Notes under the pieces: generated by a model | Databases searched by the model: none | The model's input: the letters and a program-made list of their open reading frames with translations, nothing else | Told to the model about the DNA's origin: nothing | Position numbers and translations under genes: made by a program | NCBI GenBank assembly: GCA_002435835.1 | Contig: DIVM01000242.1 | Span: forward strand, 1 to 13,167 | Length of the DNA stretch: 13,167 nucleotides | Reading direction: 5' to 3' | From: Firmicutes bacterium UBA6132 | GTDB taxonomy: Bacteria; Bacillota_A; Clostridia; Tissierellales; Sedimentibacteraceae | Shown here: piece by piece, positions 7,075 through 13,167 of the stretch | Layout: each line of letters begins with the position of its first letter | Position numbering within the stretch: position 1 is the stretch's first letter

Positions 7075-7110
7075 AATTCTTTGAGCTACATTATTATTTT
7101 ACAAGTCAAT

Positions 7111-7330
7111 GGTGCCTGTCACGGGTGTTATTCCCATTTGAATTCACTCGACAAATAAATCACATTCCTTTTATTACTAACGTCTATAAGTTAGACATAA
7201 TAGACAACAAAAAGGTGAATGGCAATCATATGCGGTCTCCTAATCATATTTATCGTAGTATGTCGCAAAACTTATATTTTGCAAATAAAAAAGGCTAATA
7301 ATAAGTTAAGTGACAGGCACCGCAAGCCTT
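7111..7330. mobile_element. About 210-bp element with inverted GGTGCCTGTCAC ends, degraded REP/MITE-like
   Basis: GGTGCCTGTCAC (7111-7122) and its complement GTGACAGGCACC (7310-7321) bound about 210 bp. The right end carries GTCGCAAAACTTATATTTTGC (7262-7282), ATAAGTTAAG, and then a GCAAGCCTT extension to 7330. The last 33 bases (7298-7330) recur exactly at 8078-8110. A plus-strand frame stays open across most of the element and ends ..SQNLYFANKKG; the copy at 5991 would read SQKLYFAQ. This may be the end of a lost transposase, but I do not recognise it. It directly truncates the UDP-glucose dehydrogenase fragment. Similar GTGACAGGCACC motifs flank REP-associated (Y1) transposase elements in other bacteria, from memory, so that assignment is tentative. 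Confidence 0.55.
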
Positions 7331-7930
7331 AAAGGTACATTTTCAAGTGATGGAGCTTCTCTTAAATCATCAGTTCTCGGTTTAAATGTTAAACCAAGCA
7401 CTGCAACTTTTAATCCACTAAATGTAATAAGTCTTTTGCAAGCTTTTTTGTACAACAAAGTTTTCTGTGCTGTATTCACATCAATAGCAGCTTTAATTGT
7501 TTTTAATTCATAACCATTTTGTCTTGCCAAATATTCCAATGCTTTTGTATCTTTTGGGAAACATGAACCACCGTAGCCAATACCTGCATTTAAGAATTTA
7601 CTTCCAATACGTTCATCAAAGCTCATTCCTTTTGCTACATCCTGAATATTTGCGCCTACTAATTCGCATAGGTTGGCAATATCATTCATATATGATATTT
7701 TAAGAGCTAAAAAGTCATTGGATGCATACTTGATCATTTCTGCTGACCTTCTGCTTACAGATACTATATGAAGATTAAATGGCTCATATATTTTCATTAG
7801 TATTTCTTCTGCCCATTTGCTGTCAGTCCCAATAATAATTCTTGCTGCATGTAATGTATCATGAACAGCAGTTCCTTGTGCTAAGAATTCTGGGTTTGAT
7901 GCTACTTCAACCCTGTCATAATAGTTAAAA
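7331..7930 (-). pseudogene. ugd: UDP-glucose 6-dehydrogenase, middle fragment
   Basis: About 200 codons of a UDP-glucose dehydrogenase, in one frame, from VEVASNPEFLAQGTAVHDTL through FNLHIVSVSRRSAEMIKYAS and the catalytic-cysteine motif GGSCFPKDTKAL to TFKPRTDDLREAPSLENVPL. The N-terminal NAD-binding domain is missing upstream of about 7930, where a TGA lies a few codons away. Downstream, the reading passes from ENVPL into the inserted repeat and ends as RLAVPVT. It overlaps the C-terminal piece at 2252-2608 around TDDLREAPSLENVP, with differences (KSG versus KPR), so the two come from different gene copies. The catalytic Cys is present but the UDP-binding domain is missing, so it is non-functional. 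Confidence 0.9.
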
Positions 7931-7958
7931 ATAACGACATTAATTGAATTTCAATATT

Positions 7959-8489
7959 TTAATAATTAAGGTTCAGATTGTCATGTTTGGATACTATTGC
8001 TACAAAACCAAATCCTACTGATTTATCAAAATGATTTTCAATAGATAATTTATTTAAATAACTTAATAAGTTAAGTGATAATAAGTTAAGTGACAGGCAC
8101 CGCAAGCCTTCCTTCAAAGTAAACGAAAACATTATCCCTATTATAGAACCTACAGAACTGGAAAATCTATTTGGATTTAAATCATAAAGTTTTTCATAGT
8201 TTGTTTTAGGTCGTTCTATTAAAACCCATTCATACAATTTTCTATACATTTTCTCTAATCTTAAGAAGTAAGCGTCTAAAATCCAAAAAGATGTTATTAC
8301 TAAAGAAATTATAAAGAATACTATAAACATTTCTACTTTATCTGATAAAAGTGCTATAAATACAGCTATTAAAGAAACAGTCCACCCTTTTAATAAGAAT
8401 GAATTATTAGCCATTCTATTAATACATGATTGAATGAGGTCAATTTCCTTATGAATTACTTCAGTTGGAATTTCTTTAATATCTTCCAT
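7959..8489 (-). CDS. Two-helix membrane protein of a TIR pair, C-terminus replaced by repeat and galU sequence
   Basis: The recognisable part is about 125 residues. An N-terminal helix contains SCINRMANNSFLLKGW and runs into membrane segment 1 (VSLIAVFIALLS). Segment 2 follows (FIVFFIISLVITSFWIL), then the charged DAYFLRLEKMYRKLYEWV and a third hydrophobic start, VGSIIGIMFSF. I know this layout from unnamed small membrane proteins paired with TIR proteins; a pore-forming effector role is inference. After FSFTLKE (about 8111) the frame enters the junction repeat (GLRCLSLNLL) and the galU scrap, adding about 50 foreign residues. The ATG at 8489 is chosen over 8525 because AAAGGA lies upstream and the overlap with the TIR gene falls to 14 bases. 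Activity of the altered protein is uncertain. Confidence 0.65.
   Translation of the reverse strand: MEDIKEIPTEVIHKEIDLIQSCINRMANNSFLLKGWTVSLIAVFIALLSDKVEMFIVFFIISLVITSFWILDAYFLRLEKMYRKLYEWVLIERPKTNYEKLYDLNPNRFSSSVGSIIGIMFSFTLKEGLRCLSLNLLSLNLLSYLNKLSIENHFDKSVGFGFVAIVSKHDNLNLNY
8016..8055 (-). pseudogene. galU: galU scrap of about 40 bp
   Basis: Minus-strand translation gives [11 protein letters not shown], matching [11 protein letters not shown] of the galU copy at 187-1098 (near codons 62-72). The bases agree apart from scattered changes. It is embedded between the UDP-glucose dehydrogenase fragment and the junction repeats. It is now read as part of the altered C-terminus of the two-helix membrane protein. 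I could not identify the stretch between it and the dehydrogenase fragment (7936-8015). Confidence 0.7.
8061..8110. repeat. Second copy of the 33-bp junction repeat plus an extra decamer
   Basis: Bases 8078-8110 are identical to 7298-7330, in the same orientation: ATAAGTTAAG, then GTGACAGGCACC, then GCAAGCCTT. An additional ATAAGTTAAGTGAT precedes it at 8066-8079, a local partial duplication. The two copies flank the 747-bp block holding the dehydrogenase fragment and galU scrap. The repeat cuts off the 3' end of the membrane-protein gene at about 8111. Confidence 0.9.
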
Positions 8490-9306
8490 TTTTATAAATT
8501 CCTTTATGAATTTGTTCCGATTCATGTAAAATATTTGGTTTAACTATTTTATATAAGTAATCTAATTTATTTCCTTCATTTGTCTTAAACATTTCCCACC
8601 TATTTAAATGGGAATCATTAATATCCGTCAGTGAACTCAAATCTATTCTATATACTATGTCAAAATCAACATTTTCATTTGCAAATTTCTCGAATTTCTT
8701 ATTGATTGTCCTATTCCTGTATTCGCTCAAATTTTTTCTTCTAATTAAATTTGTTGCTGTTATTTCTGAATATATCCAAGGAGACTCTGTTTGATTCTTA
8801 ATAATATTTTCAGTTGAATTAACGGCTGTAGATTGTACAGAATTTTGAGTGTTTAGAAAAATGATGCATTCCGTTTTATCAATCATTTTATTCAATGCAG
8901 ATGATAACATCATATGGACATGACTTGTTGTTTTATTTCTTTCATTATAATCATAGACATTTGAACCACTATTTTTGCAATACTTATCATCGATTATTCT
9001 TAATAAGTTATTAGAATAACCCCATACACAAGAATCTATAAAAGAATTCAATCCAAAAGTTCGTTTTAACCACCCTGATAATCCAATAGCTAAATTTTCG
9101 TCCGCATGAGAATGCGAAATAAAGATATCCGCGTTTATAGTTGGAAACCAATCATTTTGCAGTTTTGTACCATCGATTTTACCATTGACACCAATATATT
9201 TATCAAGTTCACCCTCAACTTTTTTCCTCATATTATTATAGGCAGATTGATCCTCAAAAGTACTTTTAAAATCTCTATTAGTTTTTAAGTTAAATCCAGT
9301 GAACAC
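8476..9306 (-). CDS. TIR-domain protein, partner of the membrane protein
   Basis: A 276-residue protein with a TIR domain from about residue 59 to 190. The start is TINADIFISHSHADENLAIG (beta-A and the first loop), and the domain continues through SFIDSCVWGY and CIIFLNTQNS. SPWIYSEI supplies the putative catalytic Glu181 in the S-x-W-xxx-E arrangement of NAD-cleaving TIRs. The N-terminal 55 residues and C-terminal 85 are family-specific and otherwise unrecognised. The GTG start at 9306 is backed by a strong AGGAGG 7 bases upstream. Its stop overlaps the membrane-protein gene, implying translational coupling. The pair resembles a sensor that consumes NAD or makes a nucleotide signal, next to a membrane effector. 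It lies 122 bases downstream of the ThsB-like gene. Confidence 0.8.
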   Translation of the reverse strand: MFTGFNLKTNRDFKSTFEDQSAYNNMRKKVEGELDKYIGVNGKIDGTKLQNDWFPTINADIFISHSHADENLAIGLSGWLKRTFGLNSFIDSCVWGYSNNLLRIIDDKYCKNSGSNVYDYNERNKTTSHVHMMLSSALNKMIDKTECIIFLNTQNSVQSTAVNSTENIIKNQTESPWIYSEITATNLIRRKNLSEYRNRTINKKFEKFANENVDFDIVYRIDLSSLTDINDSHLNRWEMFKTNEGNKLDYLYKIVKPNILHESEQIHKGIYKNGRY

Positions 9307-9428
9307 AGTCTTACCTCCTAAGAATTTTATCTATATTATATTAGATTATATTTATTTCATATGGTAGTTTTTTTATGATTTTTATTTTTATTTTTTCGAA
9401 TACTTAATGGTACAACAGCAATTATACA

Positions 9429-10109
9429 TTAAACTTCTTTATGAATATCATAATTTAATATATCATCTTGTCTTTCATAAGCTTCATCAATATACTTATT
9501 TACATCATTTATAAAGTCACACCATTTTACTGCTTCAATATAACTACATTTACCATGCCATATTATACTTTTTCCCTCACACTCCTCTTTATTTCCATTA
9601 TTATAATTGAATTTGTTTTTTCTTATAATATCAAATAACTTGTAAATTTGATGCATAGTACATTTTGATGTACAACAACTTTTGCTCTCCAAATAATACG
9701 AATACGAATTGCCTATATCTGGTAGCACAACAGCAATCATAGCATTTGTTTTACTTGTAACTGCATCTCCATTTTTATTTTTTCGACTAACTTCCTTGAG
9801 GGAATATGAAACTTCCCAAGGTATCCATTGTTCCTTGTCAGTTTTCCACAAGGATTTCATGTTTGGTGAAATAAAAACAATGGTTAATGAGCTATCATAT
9901 ATCCTATCTTTTAGTTTTTGCCATATAGCTTCTTCACCTAATTTAGATAAGTCCTCTCCATCAGATTCTCCCTTATAAATGTCATCTGATTCATCAAGCT
10001 TTGATTCAAATTCATCTACATAATTTCTAACTGTAGAGTTTGTCCATGTATTTAAATTATGAACACTATCATCAGCATATTTATACGATACAAAAATTTT
10101 ATGTCCCAT
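9429..10109 (-). CDS. ThsB-like TIR (DUF1863) protein
   Basis: A 226-residue protein beginning KIFVSYKYADDSV, with YKGESDGEDLSKLGEEAIWQ, SSLTIVFISPNMK and QWIPWEVSYSL; Glu99 in PWE is the likely catalytic Glu. This is the DUF1863 TIR-like family that includes Thoeris ThsB. In Thoeris, ThsB senses phage and makes a cyclic ADP-ribose isomer that activates ThsA through its SLOG domain. The C-terminal region is Cys-rich (SCCTSKC), possibly a metal site. The ATG start follows a GGGGTG site. It sits 25 bases downstream of the TIR-SLOG gene, the expected partner, on the same strand. Family identity is confident; the exact signal molecule is not readable from sequence. Confidence 0.82.
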   Translation of the reverse strand: MGHKIFVSYKYADDSVHNLNTWTNSTVRNYVDEFESKLDESDDIYKGESDGEDLSKLGEEAIWQKLKDRIYDSSLTIVFISPNMKSLWKTDKEQWIPWEVSYSLKEVSRKNKNGDAVTSKTNAMIAVVLPDIGNSYSYYLESKSCCTSKCTMHQIYKLFDIIRKNKFNYNNGNKEECEGKSIIWHGKCSYIEAVKWCDFINDVNKYIDEAYERQDDILNYDIHKEV

Positions 10110-10134
10110 AGTTTCTACACCCCTTTTTAAAAAC

Positions 10135-11997
10135 TTAGTTTTTATTCTTAATTACATCTATAACTTTATTTGCCAAATATCTGTAGTCCAAATTTAATGC
10201 TAATTCCTCATTAAATTCATTAGATTCTTCGTTTAGTTTAATCCACTCTCCTGTACTTCTATATTCTGATGCCAACTGTGAAGACCTTCCTCCAACAGAG
10301 CCAATTAAATAAACTGGTATATTATTTGTTCTAGCTATCTTAATTTCTTCATCAATACCTTTGGTATTGTCTCCATTTCTAATTACTCCACCCAAGCAAA
10401 CTAATGCTTTTACAGTAGACCTATTTATCATTTTTATTCTCATTTCCGTTAAGCTTTTTATCAGATCACCATCGCTCTCATTAGTTTCTGTTACAGTTGC
10501 ATTTGCTTTTAAATCAAATATGTTATAACTATTTTTAAAGAATTTAGAAATAAACATTTTAATTGCTTTACTATAATCATTTGGCCTAAATTTTTTTGCA
10601 ATCTCAAAAATAATATTTTGGAATGTAGGATGCGCACCAAATGTTAATGTAAAACCGTTTTTAATAATTTCCTTTGAAAAAATATTTACGGCATCATAAA
10701 GTGACTGTTTATATATTTCATCACATTCTGGAAATGCCCCAGAAATAATAATTTCACTATCATAAGAAATATTATTTTGATTAATATATTTTTGACAATT
10801 ACAATAAAAATCTTCATAATTTTCTTCTATTATATGATCATTATCACGTCTTACTTTAACTTTATCAGATAACAATACGGCTGAATCATACGGTCTATAA
10901 TCATTAACTATCTTACTTTCAAGGTATTTCTTTATTATCTCAATATCTTCCGGCTTATATCTTCGACCAAAACATTGAATATACTGATTAATGTTTCTTT
11001 GTGGATACATATAGCCCTTTCGCGGTAATGTTAAATTATAAATCATAAATCTTTTATCTTCTTCAATTAATTTTAGATTTGATGTTTCTAATAATCCCTT
11101 AATTGAATTTATTCTATCAAATACATTGTTGGAATTTAACATTATTAGTTCAAAACTCTTGTTCAAAATCTCATCAACAATGTTTATTAATTTATCTCTA
11201 TCATTAAAATCATCACTGCAACATTCAATATGTGGTTTATGACAAGGACAAATACGTAATTTTGATATATCTGCATTATCAATTCGCAACCATATTATAG
11301 GTATGCTATTTAATACGGCATATATTAATTCTTTTTCAATCCACTTTGATTCTCCTGACTTCTCTGTATGAATAAATACCAGAATGTCGCTTTGACTTAA
11401 TGCTGAGTCAATTACTTCTTGGGCTTCTTGTCCTACTTCAACATTTACAACATCTCTAAAGTTTTTATAATTTGTTGCTTGAATATTCAATTGATCACAC
11501 AGGGTTGCTGTTATTTCTTCCCCATCTAATCTCCTATGACTTAAAAACAATAAACTGTTATCACTATATAATGTAGGTAATAATCTTGAAATTATTTTCC
11601 TAGCAAATATTTTTGCTACTGTTTCTAAATAATTTACATCTAAATTTCTAAGTCTTAATTGTTCCCAAACATCATAACTTTGTTCGACTCCCAAATTACA
11701 CATTGGAGTTCTACATTTTTCATTAATAGCTACTGGCCATATTCCAATTTCTTTATACTTAGCAGTCTCTATAAATTCCTTTATTTGATTTGAATAATTG
11801 TCCTCATTATTATTAAATATAACAATTAACATATCCTTATTAAGATCATTTACGACAGTTGATAATTGACTTAATTTGCTAACTACAGAGGTTTCAAGTA
11901 TATAATTTTCCACCTCTATTCTGCATACTTTTAAAAACACATCAGCTTTATCATACTCATCCATTGTAATTTTGGGAGAAATAAATAATACCTTCAT
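10135..11997 (-). CDS. TIR-SLOG (STALD) protein, Thoeris ThsA-like effector
   Basis: A 620-residue protein. The N-terminal ~110 residues look like a Rossmann or TIR-like fold without obvious catalytic residues. A TIR domain spans about 148-245 (SLLFLSHRRLDGEE, SDILVFIHTEKSGESKWIEKE), with Glu223 in the S-x-W-xxx-E position of NAD-cleaving TIRs. A cysteine/histidine cluster (CPCHKPHIECC) follows. The C-terminal SLOG domain, about 414-580, shows IIISGAFPE, LTFGAHPTFQN, ALVCLGGVIRNG and PVYLIGSVGG. SLOG domains of this STALD type in ThsA bind cyclic ADP-ribose-type signals. The TIR would then replace the SIR2 NADase of classical ThsA. The ATG start has AAAGGA 7 bases upstream. First large gene of the TIR set. 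Confidence 0.83.
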   Translation of the reverse strand: MKVLFISPKITMDEYDKADVFLKVCRIEVENYILETSVVSKLSQLSTVVNDLNKDMLIVIFNNNEDNYSNQIKEFIETAKYKEIGIWPVAINEKCRTPMCNLGVEQSYDVWEQLRLRNLDVNYLETVAKIFARKIISRLLPTLYSDNSLLFLSHRRLDGEEITATLCDQLNIQATNYKNFRDVVNVEVGQEAQEVIDSALSQSDILVFIHTEKSGESKWIEKELIYAVLNSIPIIWLRIDNADISKLRICPCHKPHIECCSDDFNDRDKLINIVDEILNKSFELIMLNSNNVFDRINSIKGLLETSNLKLIEEDKRFMIYNLTLPRKGYMYPQRNINQYIQCFGRRYKPEDIEIIKKYLESKIVNDYRPYDSAVLLSDKVKVRRDNDHIIEENYEDFYCNCQKYINQNNISYDSEIIISGAFPECDEIYKQSLYDAVNIFSKEIIKNGFTLTFGAHPTFQNIIFEIAKKFRPNDYSKAIKMFISKFFKNSYNIFDLKANATVTETNESDGDLIKSLTEMRIKMINRSTVKALVCLGGVIRNGDNTKGIDEEIKIARTNNIPVYLIGSVGGRSSQLASEYRSTGEWIKLNEESNEFNEELALNLDYRYLANKVIDVIKNKN

Positions 11998-12009
11998 ATA
12001 ATTTCCTTT

Positions 12010-12222
12010 CTAATAGAATAACCTAAAATGTATATTCATTATAAAAGCTTTTACACTAACTATATAAATTTTGTTCATTATATACATAATATCGAACATT
12101 TGTTCTGTATGCAAGTAAAAAAATAAATTTGTTTTCAAGCTTTCTTGTAAAATCTTTATGTCTGCTTTCCTATTATTAGCTTTTAGTCCTTCTTCAATTA
12201 GTTCATTATAAGTTCTTTCCAA
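12010..12222 (-). CDS. Hypothetical small protein upstream of the TIR-SLOG gene
   Basis: A 70-codon reading frame opening with TTG at 12222, with AGGA 8 bases upstream, and ending 12 bases before the TIR-SLOG start. The first half (ERTYNELIEEGLKANNRKAD) is charged and helical; the second half is hydrophobic and rich in Ile, Met and Phe. I recognise no family. The frame stays open upstream to about 12298, so it could instead be the tail of an older truncated gene. Operon-like spacing is the main support, and chance is possible in DNA this AT-rich. Confidence 0.3.
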   Translation of the reverse strand: MERTYNELIEEGLKANNRKADIKILQESLKTNLFFYLHTEQMFDIMYIMNKIYIVSVKAFIMNIHFRLFY

Positions 12223-12420
12223 TTTACTTATCCTGATGGCTTTGAAAAACGTAATAGGCTGCTTGAGAATGGATCTATAAATTATTGGTTGTTATCTTAT
12301 TACCACAACAGCTATTCTATAATACAATGTAAATCGTTTGCAGATATCCTTCTAAAAACTGCAGTTATAAACTTGTCACAGCAGGCTTATTGATTGTGTC
12401 GTTATGTTAAATTATTTAAT
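12223..12420. other. Spacer with no recognised gene
   Basis: No convincing start with a ribosome-binding site, no RNA gene and no repeat shared with the other junctions was seen. The upstream promoter of the TIR gene set should lie here or just to the right. I could not pick a clear -35/-10 pair. Confidence 0.4.
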
Positions 12421-12525
12421 TGGCGGGATTCAGAGGATTTGAACCTCCAGGTGTGCTTCTTTATATTACAATATATCAATAGTTTTCCTGTTAAAATGTT
12501 CATCCGTTACTGTCGCGAATCCCGC
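12421..12525 (-). other. tRNA-like 3' half with a distant matching acceptor strand
   Basis: On the minus strand, bases 12448 to 12421 give a T-arm with stem GGAGG, loop TTCAAAT and stem CCTCT. The seven-base acceptor strand GAATCCC, a G discriminator and an encoded CCA follow. The loop and flanking GG/CC fit the tRNA consensus. The matching acceptor strand GGGATTC lies upstream at 12517-12523, within a 9-bp inverted repeat (12423-12431 and 12517-12525). The 68 bases between the acceptor and T-arm do not fold into normal D and anticodon arms, are too long, and position 8 is not T. It is probably a tRNA 3' remnant or attachment-site scar. A structured RNA of another kind is possible. Confidence 0.4.
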
Positions 12526-12574
12526 AAGCACCCGTACCCGCCATATAACTTGTCACCATTGTTATTAAATTCAT
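12500..12574 (-). CDS. Possible 24-residue peptide gene
   Basis: The ATG ending at 12574 has a perfect GGAGG at 12582-12586, 7 bases upstream, the best Shine-Dalgarno site near this junction. The peptide begins MNLITMVTSYM and continues AGTGACGIRDSNG, with one Cys and a sharp rise in GC content in its second half. The same frame is open upstream to 12715, with a hydrophobic stretch (SLLNILIAVGMGFSVVF), so it may be the end of a longer truncated gene. An AgrB/AgrD-like remnant crossed my mind, but the proline-rich tail of AgrD is missing. Function unknown. It overlaps the upstream strand of the tRNA-like repeat. Confidence 0.25.
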   Translation of the reverse strand: MNLITMVTSYMAGTGACGIRDSNG

Positions 12575-12754
12575 CACAAAACCTCCATCCAAATTAAATT
12601 CTACACTCAATTTGTCCATTATTTTTTGAGAGAACACAACAGAAAATCCCATTCCAACAGCTATTAGTATATTCAACAAAGACTTAATTGCAAATTGTCT
12701 GTTTAAAATTTTTACTTAATTTTTATTTTATATATGCTTACTAACCATGTAATT

Positions 12755-13167
12755 CTATTCTTGACTCTGCAGTATTTCCCCATACTCCAAAATATCCGCT
12801 ATTCTCTTACTTGCAAATCCATCACCATAAGGATTGCTTGCTTTACTCATTTTTTCATATTCATATTTATCTTCAAGCAATTGCTTAAATGTTTTATAAA
12901 TAACTTCTTCATCCGTTCCAACCAATTTTAGCGTTCCGGCAGCTATACCCTCAGGACGCTCTGTTGTATCTCTCATTACTAATACTGGCTTACCAAGACT
13001 TGGTGCTTCTTCTTGAATTCCGCCACTATCTGTCAATATCAAATAAGACCTTGAAAGGAAATTATGGAAGTCTAAAACATCTAATGGTTCTATAATTCTA
13101 ATTCTATCACAATCTCCTAATATTTCAATTGCAGCTTCCCTTACTACTGGATTCATATGAATAGGAT
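12755..13167 (-). CDS. wecB: UDP-N-acetylglucosamine 2-epimerase, C-terminal part
   Basis: The gene enters from the right edge; about 136 C-terminal residues are visible. It converts UDP-GlcNAc to UDP-ManNAc in the cytoplasm, feeding teichoic-acid linkage units and capsule synthesis. Family blocks are PIHMNPVVRE, IEPLDVLDFHNFL, LILTDSGGIQEEAPSLGKPV, VMRDTTERPEGI and NPYGDGFASKRI. DSGGIQEE and the RDTTERPE segment are UDP-binding and active-site regions of the non-hydrolysing 2-epimerases. The C-terminus is of normal length and the frame is intact. Codon use is less AT-extreme than in the TIR genes. It probably marks the right flank of the island. Confidence 0.92.
   Translation of the reverse strand, partial: PIHMNPVVREAAIEILGDCDRIRIIEPLDVLDFHNFLSRSYLILTDSGGIQEEAPSLGKPVLVMRDTTERPEGIAAGTLKLVGTDEEVIYKTFKQLLEDKYEYEKMSKASNPYGDGFASKRIADILEYGEILQSQE

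Noticed and set aside
9340..9428. Remnant of a second ThsB-like gene between the ThsB-like and TIR genes
   Set aside because: A short resemblance around ACAACAGCAAT to the ThsB coding region is too brief and AT-rich to support homology.
12421..12525. Selenocysteine tRNA (selC)
   Set aside because: Length is near 100 bases, but there is no TCA anticodon in a 7-base loop, no 6-bp D stem, and the encoded CCA fits a 7-bp acceptor better than 8.
12421..12525. Retron RNA with a1/a2 inverted repeats
   Set aside because: No reverse transcriptase gene is present anywhere in the window.

Overview
The window looks like accessory DNA from a low-GC Gram-positive bacterium, most likely a Clostridium-type Firmicute. 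It is strongly AT-rich, its ribosome-binding sites are AGGAGG-like, TTG and GTG starts occur beside ATG, and its sugar-nucleotide genes read like clostridial ones. Nearly all genes lie on the minus strand, so the locus is best read from right to left.

The two ends hold surface-polysaccharide and housekeeping genes. On the right is the C-terminal part of a wecB-type UDP-GlcNAc 2-epimerase. On the left, in order of transcription, are the tail of a UDP-glucose dehydrogenase, an intact UDP-glucuronate 4-epimerase, a galU interrupted by one in-frame stop codon, and the start of a small membrane exporter (Sm_multidrug_ex family). Between these ends lie three small defence-like cassettes. They are separated by broken copies of the same sugar genes: a 0.4 kb internal piece of the 4-epimerase, a 0.6 kb middle piece of the UDP-glucose dehydrogenase, and a scrap of about 40 bp of galU. 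A decayed glycosyltransferase-like gene lies next to the dehydrogenase tail.

Cassette A (about 3300-5520) has a 129-residue SatD-like protein on the plus strand. It faces a minus-strand pair: a winged-helix/SatD-like protein whose stop overlaps the start of a DUF3307 membrane protein. Both SatD-like proteins keep a motif order resembling class III nucleotide cyclases. The pair could therefore be a nucleotide-signal enzyme with a membrane effector, which is the best candidate here for an undescribed system. A 28-bp palindromic tandem repeat lies upstream of the pair.

Cassette B (about 6120-7075) is a divergent pair: an XRE-family repressor and a YpsA/DUF1273-like SLOG protein. The promoter between them is good and carries an overlapping dyad.

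Cassette C (about 8100-12220) is a co-directional TIR gene set: a TIR-SLOG protein, a ThsB-like DUF1863 protein, a second TIR protein, and a two-helix membrane protein whose C-terminus has been replaced by repeat and galU sequence. The first two resemble a Thoeris system in which the NAD-consuming effector domain is TIR rather than SIR2. The last two look like a TIR sensor with a membrane effector.

Short repeats sit at the cassette junctions. These are five copies of ATAAGTTAAG and three of GTGACAGGCACC or its complement, including an exact 33-bp direct repeat. Repeat-mediated recombination with paralogous sugar loci probably built this island in several steps.
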